From the NCBI GenBank assembly GCA_947385185.1, contig CANDJX010000004.1:1-28493 (forward strand): a stretch of DNA of 28,493 nt. Reading direction: 5' to 3'. Below, one piece after another: positions 14,332-22,832 of the stretch (positions are counted from its first letter, which is position 1; each line of letters opens with the position of its first letter). Position numbers and translations under genes: made by a program. A model generated the notes under the pieces. The model was given only the letters and a program-made list of their open reading frames with translations. It had not been told where the DNA came from and did not search any database. The stretch is from an uncultured Clostridia bacterium. GTDB lineage: Bacteria; Bacillota; Clostridia; Christensenellales; Pumilibacteraceae.

Positions 14332-14459
14332 AATTATTAAATCTCCTTTCCGTCCGCGGTTGCTAACATAAAACTCCGGGAACGGACCCGCGAAAGCTTT
14401 GCTTTCGGTAATTTGAAGGTACGATCGGACTGTTCCGCATAAAGCGGAGTCACGCTGTT
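14332..14459 (-). promoter_or_regulatory. Hairpin-rich gap between rpsD and rpoA
   Basis: At 128 nt this is the longest gap inside the ribosomal cluster. In the direction of transcription it has a TCCGC/GCGGA hairpin soon after the rpsD stop, then an exact CGAAAGC-AAA-GCTTTCG hairpin, then the rpoA ribosome-binding site. It may be a processing or attenuation site; there is no clear terminator or promoter. Confidence 0.35.
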
Positions 14460-15086
14460 TTACTTGGAGTATTTCTCGATGATAAGCGACTCGGTGATGT
14501 TCGCGTCGATATCTTCTCTCTTCGGATTGTCGAGCACTTTGCCGACGAGCGTAGTCGTGTCGAAAGAAACCCACTTGGGCATCGTGATCTTTGCGTCTTT
14601 AAGCGCGGTGAAGCACGCCTTGTTGCGTTTGCTTTCTTTGATTGCGATCTCGTCGCCGACCTTGACCTGATAGGACGCGATGTCTACGACTCTGCCGTTC
14701 ACCGTGATATGACCGTGATTGACGATCTGACGGCTCTGCGAACGGGATGCGCCGATCCCCATGCGGTACACGACGTTATCGAGACGTTTTTCGAGCAACG
14801 CAAGCATATTCTCGCCTACGACGCCCTTCATGCGCTCGGCGCGCTCGTAATAACCGTGGAACTGTCCTTCGAGTACTCCGTAAATGCGGCGTACCTTCTG
14901 CTTTTCGCGGAGCTGAATGCCGTATTCGGAATTCTTATGACGGGCGAGTCCGTGCTGTCCCGGAGGAGTGGGGCGTCTGTCGAACGCGCACTTCTTGCCT
15001 TCGGCGGTGCAACGGTCGCCTTTGAGATATAATTTCTGACCTTCTCTTCTGCACTGTTTGCAGCTGGGTGATACTGTTCTTGCCAT
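14460..15086 (-). CDS. rpsD: Ribosomal protein uS4, zinc-binding form
   Basis: 208 residues. A primary 16S rRNA binder that starts assembly of the small-subunit body. The N-terminus carries a zinc knuckle, C9-x2-C12 with C26-x6-C33, followed by RRPTPPGQHG. The S4 RNA-binding domain starts near residue 97 (KRLDNVVYRMGIGASRSQSRQIVNHGHITVNGRVVDI). In Bacillus S4 represses its own gene; here it lies in the alpha cluster instead. ATG follows AAGGAGG. Confidence 0.97.
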   Translation of the reverse strand: MARTVSPSCKQCRREGQKLYLKGDRCTAEGKKCAFDRRPTPPGQHGLARHKNSEYGIQLREKQKVRRIYGVLEGQFHGYYERAERMKGVVGENMLALLEKRLDNVVYRMGIGASRSQSRQIVNHGHITVNGRVVDIASYQVKVGDEIAIKESKRNKACFTALKDAKITMPKWVSFDTTTLVGKVLDNPKREDIDANITESLIIEKYSK

Positions 15087-15095
15087 ACGTCCTCC

Positions 15096-15485
15096 TTAAA
15101 CTCTTCTGCGCTTCGGCGGTCTGCAACCGTTATGCGCGACGGGCGATACGTCCGTGATCGCAGTGACCTTGATGCCTGCCGTTTCTACGGCGCGGACTGC
15201 GGACTCTCTGCCTGCGCCGGGGCCTTTTACAAAGACTTCCGCGCTGCGCATTCCCGCGTCGTACGCTTCCTTAGCCGCTTTTTCGCACGCGATCTGAGCT
15301 GCGAAAGGAGTACTTTTTCTGCTGCCGCGAAGACCGGTCGCACCGGCGCTCGTAGCGGTGATCGTGTTGCCTCTCTCATCGGTTATCGTGATGATGGTAT
15401 TGTTGAAAGAAGCCTGAATATGCACCTGACCTTTGTCTACGCCCTTGGTGATTCTTTTCTTTGCCGTTGTTTTCTTAACTGCCAT
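15096..15485 (-). CDS. rpsK: Ribosomal protein uS11
   Basis: 129 residues, normal size. Contributes to the small-subunit platform and the mRNA exit channel. [43 protein letters not shown] and the C-terminal [17 protein letters not shown] are family signatures. The start has GGAG at good spacing; 9 nt separate its stop from rpsD. Confidence 0.97.
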   Translation of the reverse strand: MAVKKTTAKKRITKGVDKGQVHIQASFNNTIITITDERGNTITATSAGATGLRGSRKSTPFAAQIACEKAAKEAYDAGMRSAEVFVKGPGAGRESAVRAVETAGIKVTAITDVSPVAHNGCRPPKRRRV

Positions 15486-15497
15486 GTCCGTTACTCC

Positions 15498-15869
15498 TTA
15501 CTTCGACTTCTTTCTGCTTACGGTACGCTTCGGTCCCTTACGGGTGCGTGCGTTCTGTTTGGTGCTCTGTCCGCGGACGGGAAGACCCTTTCTGTGTCTT
15601 ACGCCGCGGTAGCAACCGATTTCCATAAGTCTTTTGATACTGAGCGACACGTCTCTGTGAAGGTCGCCTTCCGTAACGACGTGCTTGTCGATATATTCCC
15701 TGAGGCGCTGAACCTCGTCTTCGGTGAGGTCTTTTACGCGCGTGTCGGGATTGACTTTGGTTTCGGTCAAAATCTTGTCTGCCGTGGGTCTGCCGATGCC
15801 GTAGATATAGGTAAGACCGATTTCTACGCGCTTTTCTTTAGGCAAATCGATACCTGCAATTCTTGCCAT
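15498..15869 (-). CDS. rpsM: Ribosomal protein uS13
   Basis: 123 residues, normal size. Small-subunit head protein that contacts the P-site tRNA and bridges to the large subunit. [34 protein letters not shown] and the tail [26 protein letters not shown] are typical. GGAG precedes the ATG. A 109-nt gap separates it from rpmJ upstream, with an AT-rich stretch but no convincing promoter. Confidence 0.97.
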   Translation of the reverse strand: MARIAGIDLPKEKRVEIGLTYIYGIGRPTADKILTETKVNPDTRVKDLTEDEVQRLREYIDKHVVTEGDLHRDVSLSIKRLMEIGCYRGVRHRKGLPVRGQSTKQNARTRKGPKRTVSRKKSK

Positions 15870-15978
15870 TTTACTCTCCTGATTTGTTTAGATAAATAAT
15901 AAAATATATCTTATCGCGCGCCCTTGCACGCCGCCGTGGAATGTCGGACAAATGCGCGCAGGACGGATTGTTTTTTAC

Positions 15979-16095
15979 TTAACCCTGTCTCTGCTTGTGG
16001 TTGGGGTATTTGGAGCAGATCACCATGACTTTTCCGTGTCTTTTGATGACCTTGCATTTGTCGCACATAGGCTTTACGGAAGTACGTACTTTCAT
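15979..16095 (-). CDS. rpmJ: Ribosomal protein bL36, zinc-binding form
   Basis: 38 residues, [20 protein letters not shown] onward, ending [10 protein letters not shown]. Zinc ligands are C11, C14, C27 and H33. It is a small large-subunit protein near the GTPase-associated region. ATG at 16093-16095 follows GGAG; stop TAA at 15979-15981. Position between infA and rpsM is the usual one. Confidence 0.96.
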   Translation of the reverse strand: MKVRTSVKPMCDKCKVIKRHGKVMVICSKYPNHKQRQG

Positions 16096-16132
16096 AAAAA
16101 TTATCTCCTTAATAACGTGTTTTCGATTTTTC

Positions 16133-16354
16133 TCAGGTTTTGTTGCGGTACGTGATCCGTCCGCGGGTTATGTCGTACGGCGACATCTCGACTTTGACCG
16201 AATCGCCTTCGAGTATTTTAATGTAATGCTGCCTGATTTTTCCCGAAATGGTAGCGGTCACGATAAAACCGTTCGTAAGTTTTACCTTGAACATTGCGCC
16301 GCGAAGGCACTCAATTACTACGCCTTCGGCTTCGATAGCATCGGCTTTCGACAT
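16133..16354 (-). CDS. infA: Translation initiation factor IF-1
   Basis: 73 residues, a single S1-like OB fold. It binds the ribosomal A site during initiation with IF-2 and IF-3. [64 protein letters not shown] is the standard IF-1 pattern. GGGAGG precedes the ATG by 4 nt. It lies between the KOW-domain gene and rpmJ. Confidence 0.97.
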   Translation of the reverse strand: MSKADAIEAEGVVIECLRGAMFKVKLTNGFIVTATISGKIRQHYIKILEGDSVKVEMSPYDITRGRITYRNKT

Positions 16355-16366
16355 ATAACCTCCCTG

Positions 16367-16606
16367 TTACTTTTCCGAAGGCGTAAGCCTTCTGATTGCC
16401 GTCACGAGCAATGCGTCCGTTTTTACGGGCGGAATTTTCAGCCCGAGATCGGACAGATGCCCGACGTTCTTTTTTTTCGGAGCGGCAAGTTTGTGACGTC
16501 TGCCGTCGGCAACGAGCGCATAGCCTTTTTCGTCGAAGCCCACGACAACGTACGTTCTGCCTTTGTCGCCGCCCGCTTTACTTACGACCGCGCTGCCTGT
16601 TTCCAT
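16367..16606 (-). CDS. KOW-domain RNA-binding protein (L14e-like)
   Basis: 79 residues. A KOW-type beta barrel at about 3-35 (GSAVVSKAGGDKGRTYVVVGFDEKGYALVADGRRHKL) followed by a basic stretch APKKKNVGHLSDLG. It resembles the small L14e/COG2163-like proteins that many Clostridia encode between map and infA. A role in binding rRNA or the ribosome is inferred from the fold and neighbours only. GGAG before ATG, 3 nt after the map stop, so probably coupled. Confidence 0.82.
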   Translation of the reverse strand: METGSAVVSKAGGDKGRTYVVVGFDEKGYALVADGRRHKLAAPKKKNVGHLSDLGLKIPPVKTDALLVTAIRRLTPSEK

Positions 16607-16609
16607 ACT

Positions 16610-17356
16610 TTACTCCGTCAGAATCTCCGCGCCGTTTGCGGTAACGAGAACGGTGTTCTCGTAATGAGCCGCGGGAAGTCCGTCCTTCGTCCGGCACGTC
16701 CATCCGTCAAGCCGACTGATCTCGACGTCCCAGTCGCCCATCGTTATCATGGGTTCCACCGCAAGGCACATACCTTCGCGGAGTATCGGTCCGGTCCCCG
16801 CACGCCCGTAGTTTTCTATGCTCGGGTCCTCGTGCATTTCCCTGCCTATTCCGTGCCCGGTCATTGCTCTCACCACCCCGTAGCCCGCGAGTTCCGCAGT
16901 CATCTGAACGGCGTGTTGCAAGTCGCCGAGCCGCGCTCCGGCTTTTATCTTTTCGACGCCGTTGTAGAAGCACCGCTTCGTAACGTCGATCAGTCGTTGT
17001 TTTTCGGGGCTTATCCTGCCCACCGCATAAGTACGCGTCGCGTCGGCGTGATAACCGTTCAGTTTCAATACTATATCGATACTGACGATTTCGCCTTCGG
17101 TCAGGACTTCGAGCGACGGAATGCCGTGCACCACGACGTCGTCTATCGATATGCATGCCGCCGCGGGATAACCGCAATAGCCTTTGCAGGGAGCCGTCGC
17201 GCCGAGCGAAAGAATTTTCTTTTCGATCTCGGCATTTATTTCGAGCGTGGTTATTCCCGGTTTCACAAGCGGTTCGACGGTTTTGAACACTTCTTTGAGC
17301 GCCTTGCCCGCCGCACGCATTTTTGCGATTTCCGAGGCATTTTTTATCGGAATCAT
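16610..17356 (-). CDS. map: Methionine aminopeptidase, type I
   Basis: 248 residues, the compact type Ia form. Removes the initiator methionine from new proteins using two metal ions. Ligands seen: D94, D105, H168, E201, E233; H77 is the substrate-side histidine. Signatures are GYPAAACISIDDVVVHGIPS, GYHADATRTYAVG and TGHGIGREMHEDPSI. The ATG overlaps the adk stop by 4 nt (ATGA), so the two are coupled. Confidence 0.96.
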   Translation of the reverse strand: MIPIKNASEIAKMRAAGKALKEVFKTVEPLVKPGITTLEINAEIEKKILSLGATAPCKGYCGYPAAACISIDDVVVHGIPSLEVLTEGEIVSIDIVLKLNGYHADATRTYAVGRISPEKQRLIDVTKRCFYNGVEKIKAGARLGDLQHAVQMTAELAGYGVVRAMTGHGIGREMHEDPSIENYGRAGTGPILREGMCLAVEPMITMGDWDVEISRLDGWTCRTKDGLPAAHYENTVLVTANGAEILTE

Positions 17357-17967
17357 CCGAGCACTTTCCTCACTTCGCCGAATACTTCGTCGGGCGTGCC
17401 CATACCGTCTACGGTAAACAGCTTGCCCTGCGACTTATAATACTCGATAAGCGGCGCCGTCTGTTCGGAATATACCGTCAGTCGGGATTTGACCGTTTCT
17501 TCTTTGTCGTCCATACGCTGCTGCATTTCGCCGCCGCACTTGGGGCAAACCCCGCCTTTAAGCTGCGAAACGTGCGTCGTATAACCGCATTCGAGACAGT
17601 TGCGTCTGCCGCATATTCTTTCCGTAAGCACGTCGAAGTCCACGGAAATATCGATGACTTTGTCTATGCCGACTATCTTGTCGAGCGCTTCTGCCTGATT
17701 TATATTGCGCGGGAAGCCGTCGAGCATAAAGTCTTTCATGCCTGCGTCCTTGAGCGCGATCTCGACGATTCTGAGAGTTACTTCGTCGGGAACGAGCTGA
17801 CCCTTTTTTATATACGAGCGGGCGAGCATTCCGACTTCGGTCTGCTGACGCATATGGTGACGGAATATGTCGCCCGTCGATATATGCTTCAAGTTGTAGT
17901 TTTCCTCGATACGCGTAGCTTGCGTGCCCTTTCCGGCACCCGGCGCGCCAAGCAGTATTATGTTCAT
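17353..17967 (-). CDS. adk: Adenylate kinase, zinc-LID form
   Basis: 204 residues from ATG 17965-17967. Converts ATP + AMP to two ADP. A TTG two codons earlier is in frame, but AAGGGG stands directly against it and 6 nt before the ATG, so I choose the ATG (MNIILLGAPGAGKGTQ). P-loop at residues 7-14, AMP-binding STGDIFR and MLDGFPRN. The long LID carries zinc ligands C124, C127, C141, C144, as in Gram-positive enzymes. Gene order secY-adk-map is usual in Firmicutes. Confidence 0.96.
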   Translation of the reverse strand: MNIILLGAPGAGKGTQATRIEENYNLKHISTGDIFRHHMRQQTEVGMLARSYIKKGQLVPDEVTLRIVEIALKDAGMKDFMLDGFPRNINQAEALDKIVGIDKVIDISVDFDVLTERICGRRNCLECGYTTHVSQLKGGVCPKCGGEMQQRMDDKEETVKSRLTVYSEQTAPLIEYYKSQGKLFTVDGMGTPDEVFGEVRKVLG

Positions 17968-18055
17968 ATTCAACCCCTTGTGTCGGCGCTGCCCGAAAGC
18001 AGTTTCCGACGATTATTTTCCGTACATCCTACGTGTTGGCGCCGTATGCGACCTA

Positions 18056-19381
18056 TTATTTGAGGAAACCGCGGTACTGACGCATCATAAGCTGACTTTC
18101 GAGCTGTTTCTGGAATTCGAGCGCGACGGATACTACGATTAGCATACCGGTCGAGCTGAACGCGTTGGTAAGCGACGACGAGAAGCCTGCTACGTTCTGA
18201 AGTATAGCGAATACTACCGACGGAACAATGAATACGAAAGCGAGGTAAATCGCGCCGAACAGCGTGAGTCTTTTATTCACTCTCCTGAGATATTCCGCGG
18301 TCATTTTGCCCGGTCTGATTCCGGGGATAAATCCGCCGTACTGCTGGAGATTTCTCGCAACCTCGTCGGGCTGGAACTGTATCATCGCGTAGAAATAGCT
18401 GAAGAACAATATGAGCAGACCCGAAAGCACGAAGTAAAGCGGCTGTCCCGTTCCGAACAGATCCGTCCACCAGTTAGGCGTTGCGCCGGGTATCATCTGC
18501 ATGATAAGCTGCGGGAACGTAATTATCGCGGTTGCGAAAATTATGGGAAGGACGCCGGAAGCGTTTACCTTGATCGGTATATGCGTGCTCTGACCGCCGT
18601 ACTGCTTTCTGCCTTTGATCTGTTTTGCGTACTGTACGGGTACTTTGCGCTCGGCGCCGTCGATAAAGGTGATAAGACCGAAAATGACGATGACGAGCAA
18701 AAGGAAAATCACAAGATACCAGGGCGCGTTGTCGTCCGTTCCCCAAAGCGTGATGTTCTCCACGATCGCGATGCCCGCGGTCGAAAGAATACCGACGAAG
18801 ATAAGGAGCGAGATACCGTTGCCGATACCGAGATCGGTAAGTTTTTCGCCGAGCCACATGGTAAATACCGCGCCGCCTACAAGCACGATCCCGATCAGGA
18901 AGCCGAGAAGCACGACAGGCATATCGAAGAAGAACACGTTGTTGTCGCCTGCGGACAGATAGCCCGCGGTACCGAACGAAACGACGATGCCCACAGACTG
19001 AATGACTGCGAGAACGACCGTAAGAACACGGGTAAACATCGCCATTTTGCGTTTTCCTTCATCTCCCTGCTTGCTCCAACGCTCGAGAGCCGGAATGGCT
19101 ATCGTAAGAAGCTGCGAAATGATGGACGCGTTGATATAAGGAGAAATACCGAGAGCAAGCAATGCGCCGTTCTGAAGCGCGTCGCCGGTGATACCGTTGA
19201 GCAGCGACAGGAACGTGTTTGTGTTCTCGGTGGCTGCGAACTGCGCGGCAAGCGCATTCGTATCGAGCCCGGGTACGGGGATCCAGCAGCCCACTCTGTA
19301 TATGAACAGAATGAGAAGAGTGAACAGGATCTTGATCCTTACTTCCTTATTTCTGAACGCGTTGATCAGTGTCTGAAACAT
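18056..19381 (-). CDS. secY: Protein translocase subunit SecY
   Basis: 441 residues, ten membrane segments. Forms the SecYEG channel for export and membrane insertion. The first segment is preceded by MFQTLINAFRNKEVRIKILFTLLILFIYRVGCWIPVPG, the typical opening; LGIGNGISLLIFVGI and PGIRPGKMTAEYL are further signatures. It starts just after the rplO stop with GAGG in the rplO end. An 88-nt gap to the adk start shows no terminator. Confidence 0.97.
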   Translation of the reverse strand: MFQTLINAFRNKEVRIKILFTLLILFIYRVGCWIPVPGLDTNALAAQFAATENTNTFLSLLNGITGDALQNGALLALGISPYINASIISQLLTIAIPALERWSKQGDEGKRKMAMFTRVLTVVLAVIQSVGIVVSFGTAGYLSAGDNNVFFFDMPVVLLGFLIGIVLVGGAVFTMWLGEKLTDLGIGNGISLLIFVGILSTAGIAIVENITLWGTDDNAPWYLVIFLLLVIVIFGLITFIDGAERKVPVQYAKQIKGRKQYGGQSTHIPIKVNASGVLPIIFATAIITFPQLIMQMIPGATPNWWTDLFGTGQPLYFVLSGLLILFFSYFYAMIQFQPDEVARNLQQYGGFIPGIRPGKMTAEYLRRVNKRLTLFGAIYLAFVFIVPSVVFAILQNVAGFSSSLTNAFSSTGMLIVVSVALEFQKQLESQLMMRQYRGFLK

Positions 19382-19383
19382 TT

Positions 19384-19827
19384 TTATTTAACCTCAGCCG
19401 TTCCGCCGACCGCCTTGATTTTTTCTTCGGCGCTCTTTGTGAACTTCTTTGCGACGACGTTGAGCTTTTTGGTCAGTTCGCCGTCGCCGAGTACTTTAAG
19501 TCCGTACGGTTCGATTTTCGAAAGGATGCCCTTTTCGAGGAGAACTTCCGCGGTAACGGTCGCGCCGTCCTCGAACGCTTCGAGAGCGCTGACGTTGACG
19601 GTCGAATATACCTTTCTCCAATTGTTATCGAAACCTGCCTTGGGAAGTCTGCGGGTAAGACCGAAGATCTGTCCTTCGAAGCCGGGACGAACGCCGCCGC
19701 CGCTTCTTGCCCACTGACCTTTATGACCCTTACCTGCCGTCTTACCGGTACCCGATCCGATACCTCTGCCAAGACGCTTGGGAGCTTTTTTCGCTCCTTC
19801 TGCCGGTTTTAATTCGTTTATAATCAT
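19384..19827 (-). CDS. rplO: Ribosomal protein uL15
   Basis: 147 residues, normal size. A late-assembly large-subunit protein. [55 protein letters not shown] N-terminal tail and the C-terminal [31 protein letters not shown] are typical. GAGGT stands 7 nt before the ATG. The gene is followed at once by secY. Confidence 0.97.
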   Translation of the reverse strand: MIINELKPAEGAKKAPKRLGRGIGSGTGKTAGKGHKGQWARSGGGVRPGFEGQIFGLTRRLPKAGFDNNWRKVYSTVNVSALEAFEDGATVTAEVLLEKGILSKIEPYGLKVLGDGELTKKLNVVAKKFTKSAEEKIKAVGGTAEVK

Positions 19828-19845
19828 CTTATTTACCTCACTTCA

Positions 19846-20031
19846 TTAGGCTTCGGTGACTTCGACGAGATGCTTTACGACGAAGATCATGCCGCGAATG
19901 CACTCGTTGTCCTTCTTTATGACGGACTGACCGATTTTGCGAAGTCCGAGCGCTTCCACGGTTTTCTGCTGTTTTGCGAGTCTGCCGCTCGTGCTCCTGA
20001 CAAGGGTAATCTTAATCATTTTGTCTGCCAT
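19846..20031 (-). CDS. rpmD: Ribosomal protein uL30
   Basis: 61 residues, the short bacterial form. [37 protein letters not shown] is the family pattern. Large-subunit protein. GAGGT before the ATG; stands between rpsE and rplO as usual. Confidence 0.97.
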   Translation of the reverse strand: MADKMIKITLVRSTSGRLAKQQKTVEALGLRKIGQSVIKKDNECIRGMIFVVKHLVEVTEA

Positions 20032-20039
20032 AATTCACC

Positions 20040-20552
20040 TCACGCCTGAATTTCTTCCACGGTTTTGCCGCGGAGAGCCGCAATCTGCTCGGGCGAGCGA
20101 AGTTCGCTTAAACCCGCGAGAGCCGCGCGAACGGTATTGATGGGGTTGCGGGAGCCGTAGGACTTCGTAGTGATGTTCCTGATCCCCGCAAGCTCGACGA
20201 TCGCACGGACGCTTCCGCCCGCGATGACGCCGTTACCCTCGGGAGCCGGCTTCATGAGCACGGTGCTCTTTCCGAACTTGCCCATAACCGGATGAGGAAT
20301 GGTCGTTTCCGCCAGAGGTATGGTAATCATGCCGCGACGTGCGGCAAGTTCCGCTTTCTTTATAGCCTCGGGGACTTCTTTCGCTTTGCCGGTACCGATA
20401 CCGACTCTGCCCTTTCCGTCGCCGACTGCGACAAGCGCCGCAAAACGCATGATGCGTCCGCCCTTGACGACCTTGGTTATTCTGTTGACGGCGACGAGCT
20501 TGCTGTTGATGCCGTCGTCCTGCTTGACTTCTTCTTTTTCTCTTCTTGCCAT
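20040..20552 (-). CDS. rpsE: Ribosomal protein uS5
   Basis: 170 residues, normal size. Small-subunit protein near the mRNA entry, important for accuracy. Visible: [46 protein letters not shown] (double-stranded RNA-binding fold) and the C-terminal [31 protein letters not shown]. Strong GGAGG before the ATG. Confidence 0.97.
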   Translation of the reverse strand: MARREKEEVKQDDGINSKLVAVNRITKVVKGGRIMRFAALVAVGDGKGRVGIGTGKAKEVPEAIKKAELAARRGMITIPLAETTIPHPVMGKFGKSTVLMKPAPEGNGVIAGGSVRAIVELAGIRNITTKSYGSRNPINTVRAALAGLSELRSPEQIAALRGKTVEEIQA

Positions 20553-20564
20553 AGCCGACCTCCC

Positions 20565-20927
20565 TTAGATTGTCAGTCCGCCGCTGCGAGCGCCGTCTGC
20601 AAGTGCCTTGACTCTGCCGATGTAGAGATAGCCGCCTCTGTCGAATACGGCGTTCTCGATCCCGAGAGCCTTTGCTTTCTTCGCGATTTCCCGTCCGACG
20701 ACCTCTGCCGCCTCGACTTTGGTTTTACCTTTTACGTCGACGTCTTTGGCAACGGTGGAGGAGGAGCAAAGAGTTACTTTCTTTTCGTCGTCTATAAGCT
20801 GAGCGTAGATATGCGCGGTGCTGCGGTATACCGACAGGCGGGGACGCGCGGCGGTGCCGTTAACGTGTTCGCGCACTCTTCTGTGTCGCTTCTGTCTGAT
20901 CTCGTTTTTATTCTCTTTGTTTATCAT
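20565..20927 (-). CDS. rplR: Ribosomal protein uL18
   Basis: 120 residues, normal size. Binds 5S rRNA together with L5. [43 protein letters not shown] and the ending [24 protein letters not shown] are typical. The ribosome-binding site is poor (AAGAG), so translation is probably coupled to rplF, whose stop is 9 nt upstream. Confidence 0.97.
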   Translation of the reverse strand: MINKENKNEIRQKRHRRVREHVNGTAARPRLSVYRSTAHIYAQLIDDEKKVTLCSSSTVAKDVDVKGKTKVEAAEVVGREIAKKAKALGIENAVFDRGGYLYIGRVKALADGARSGGLTI

Positions 20928-20936
20928 AACTCTTAA

Positions 20937-21503
20937 TTACTTCTTACCCGAAGTCTTGCCCTCCTTGCGGATTACGACTTCGTCGCTGTAATGGATACCG
21001 TAACCGTGATAAGGTTCTACCGGACGAGCCGCCTTGATCTTGGCTGCGAACTGTCCGACGGTCGCTTTAGAAATACCGGAAACGATGACCTGAAGTGTCT
21101 TTTTATCTTTATCGTCGCCTTCCTTCGCTTCGGCTTTGACGCCCGCGGGAAGAACGAACTCGACCGGATGCGAATATCCGATACTGAGCACGAGTTTATT
21201 GCCTTGAACCGCCGCTCTGTAACCTACGCCGGATATAATGAGCGTCTTTTTGAACGGGGTGACGACGCCGGTCACCATATTGGCGATGAGCTGACGGTAA
21301 AGTCCGTGAGCCGCTTTCGCTTCGTTCGAGTCGTTCGCACGCTCGACTACGACGTGACCGTTGTCCACTTTGGCGGTGATAAGTTTGCTTGCTACGGTTT
21401 CGCTGAGTTCGCCGAGCGGGCCTTTGACGGTAACTACGTTGCCGCTTACCGTAACGTTGACCTTTTCGGGTATTGCGATGGGTAATCTTCCGATTCTTGA
21501 CAT
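20937..21503 (-). CDS. rplF: Ribosomal protein uL6
   Basis: 188 residues, slightly longer than the usual ~178. Binds 23S rRNA near the sarcin-ricin loop. MSRIGRLPIAIPEKVNVTVSGNVVTVKGPLGEL opens it and ARPVEPYHGYGIHYSDEVVIRKEGKTSGKK closes it. A small insertion KEGDDKDKK (about residues 126-134) accounts for the extra length. The usual GIRY near the end reads GIHY. Confidence 0.97.
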   Translation of the reverse strand: MSRIGRLPIAIPEKVNVTVSGNVVTVKGPLGELSETVASKLITAKVDNGHVVVERANDSNEAKAAHGLYRQLIANMVTGVVTPFKKTLIISGVGYRAAVQGNKLVLSIGYSHPVEFVLPAGVKAEAKEGDDKDKKTLQVIVSGISKATVGQFAAKIKAARPVEPYHGYGIHYSDEVVIRKEGKTSGKK

Positions 21504-21512
21504 AGCGCCTCC

Positions 21513-21929
21513 TTACCAGACGTATGCGAGCACTTCGCCGCCGACTTTGTTCGCTCTCGCGTTCTTATCGGTCATAATGCCTTTGGACGTCGAGATGATC
21601 GCGATTCCGAGACCGTCGAGAACTTTGGGAAGATCCTCGCAGTTTGCGTAAACGCGAAGCCCGGGCTTGGAAATTCTCTTGAGGTTGGTGATAACCTTCT
21701 GCTTTGCCGGACCGTATTTGAGCGTAATTTTTATTACGTCGTGAACCTTATCCGAATCCTTGTCCTTTGCGGACACGATTTCGACTGCGGAAACGTAACC
21801 CTCTTCGAGGAGAATGTCGGCGATAGCCTTCTTTACCTTGGACAGGGGCACGATGACCGATTCGTGACGCGCGGTAAGCGCGTTTCTGATTCTCGTGAGA
21901 AGATCAGCAATAGGATCTGTTGTAACCAT
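21513..21929 (-). CDS. rpsH: Ribosomal protein uS8
   Basis: 138 residues from ATG 21927-21929, which has GGAGG 9 nt before it. A longer open frame to 22061 overlaps rpsN and is rejected. S8 binds the central domain of 16S r[46 protein letters not shown] and [28 protein letters not shown] are typical. A charged insert [11 protein letters not shown] lies near residue 55. Confidence 0.97.
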   Translation of the reverse strand: MVTTDPIADLLTRIRNALTARHESVIVPLSKVKKAIADILLEEGYVSAVEIVSAKDKDSDKVHDVIKITLKYGPAKQKVITNLKRISKPGLRVYANCEDLPKVLDGLGIAIISTSKGIMTDKNARANKVGGEVLAYVW

Positions 21930-21943
21930 TATGTCGCGCCTCC

Positions 21944-22129
21944 TTACCAGCTGGATTTTTTGACACCGGGGATCTCTCCCTTGTATGCAAGCTCTCTGAA
22001 GCAGATTCTGCAAATGCCGTACTTGCGGAGCACCGCATGAGGACGACCGCAGATAGTGCATCTCGTATAAGCTCTCGTCGAAAACTTAGCAGGCTTCTGC
22101 TGCTTATTCTTCATTGCTTTCTTAGCCAT
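21944..22129 (-). CDS. rpsN: Ribosomal protein uS14, zinc-binding (type Z)
   Basis: 61 residues. The short zinc form, with C24-x2-C27 and C40-x2-C43, and the ending [18 protein letters not shown]. Binds the 3' domain of 16S rRNA in the small-subunit head. It lies between rplE and rpsH as usual. Confidence 0.97.
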   Translation of the reverse strand: MAKKAMKNKQQKPAKFSTRAYTRCTICGRPHAVLRKYGICRICFRELAYKGEIPGVKKSSW

Positions 22130-22140
22130 TTTACGTTCTC

Positions 22141-22797
22141 CTAGTTCTTAAAGGGCATTCCCAGCTTCGTAAGAAGCGCCTTAGCCTCGTCGTCCGTCTT
22201 TGCGGTAGTGATGACCGCTACGTCGAAACCGCGTAACTTTTCCACAAGCTCGTAAGAGATTTCGGGGAAAATTATCTGTTCCTTAACGCCGAGCGCATAG
22301 TTTCCTCTGCCGTCGAAAGCCTTGCCGGATACGCCGCGGAAATCCCGCACTCTCGGAAGAGCGATGGAAACGAGCTTATCGAAAAATTCGTATGCTCTGA
22401 GTCCGCGAAGCGTAACTTTGGCTCCGATGGTCATACCCTCTCTGACCTTGAAGTTCGCAACCGACTTCTTGGCTTTGCAGACGATAGGTTTCTGACCGGT
22501 GATCTGACCGAGTTCGCCTATAGCCGTCTGTACGCTCTTTGCGTTGTCCTTTACGTCGCCGAGGCGCATATTTACGACAACTTTGTCGATTTTGGGGACT
22601 TCCATTATGTTCTTGTATCCGCGTTCCTTCATGAGCGCCGGAGCGATCTCTTCGAGATAACGCGCATACAGTCTGTATCTGCCGCCGACCGAGTACTTGC
22701 TCGGGGCGGACGATTTCTTAGCTGCGGGTTCGGCGGCCGCGGTCTTTTTAACCTTCTTTTCTGCCGACGCTGCCTGCTTCTTGGTTGTTTCTGCCAC
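22141..22797 (-). CDS. rplE: Ribosomal protein uL5 with N-terminal Lys/Ala-rich extension
   Basis: 218 residues against about 180 in most bacteria. The core starts near residue 41 ([30 protein letters not shown]) and continues normally to the end. Residues 1-38 ([18 protein letters not shown] and on) are low-complexity and basic. The extension is probably translated: the GTG start (22795-22797) has GGAGG at 8 nt, and no other start codon lies near the core. L5 binds 5S rRNA and contacts the P-site tRNA. The extension echoes the C-terminal tail of the neighbouring L24. Confidence 0.95.
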   Translation of the reverse strand: MAETTKKQAASAEKKVKKTAAAEPAAKKSSAPSKYSVGGRYRLYARYLEEIAPALMKERGYKNIMEVPKIDKVVVNMRLGDVKDNAKSVQTAIGELGQITGQKPIVCKAKKSVANFKVREGMTIGAKVTLRGLRAYEFFDKLVSIALPRVRDFRGVSGKAFDGRGNYALGVKEQIIFPEISYELVEKLRGFDVAVITTAKTDDEAKALLTKLGMPFKN

Positions 22798-22832
22798 TGT
22801 GGGTTCCTCCGGTATTTTCTACCTTATTTCGA

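Noticed and set aside
14332..14574. N-terminal extension of rpoA
   Set aside because: It covers the rpsD stop and the intergenic hairpins. The ATG at 14331 has a good ribosome-binding site and matches the family start.
15995..17440. 481-codon plus-strand open frame opposite rpmJ, infA, the KOW gene and map
   Set aside because: It overlies five well-identified minus-strand genes, has no ribosome-binding site and no protein signature. Long antisense frames are a by-product of the codon use here.
21930..22061. N-terminal extension of rpsH
   Set aside because: It overlaps rpsN in another frame. The ATG at 21929 has GGAGG and gives the normal S8 N-terminus.
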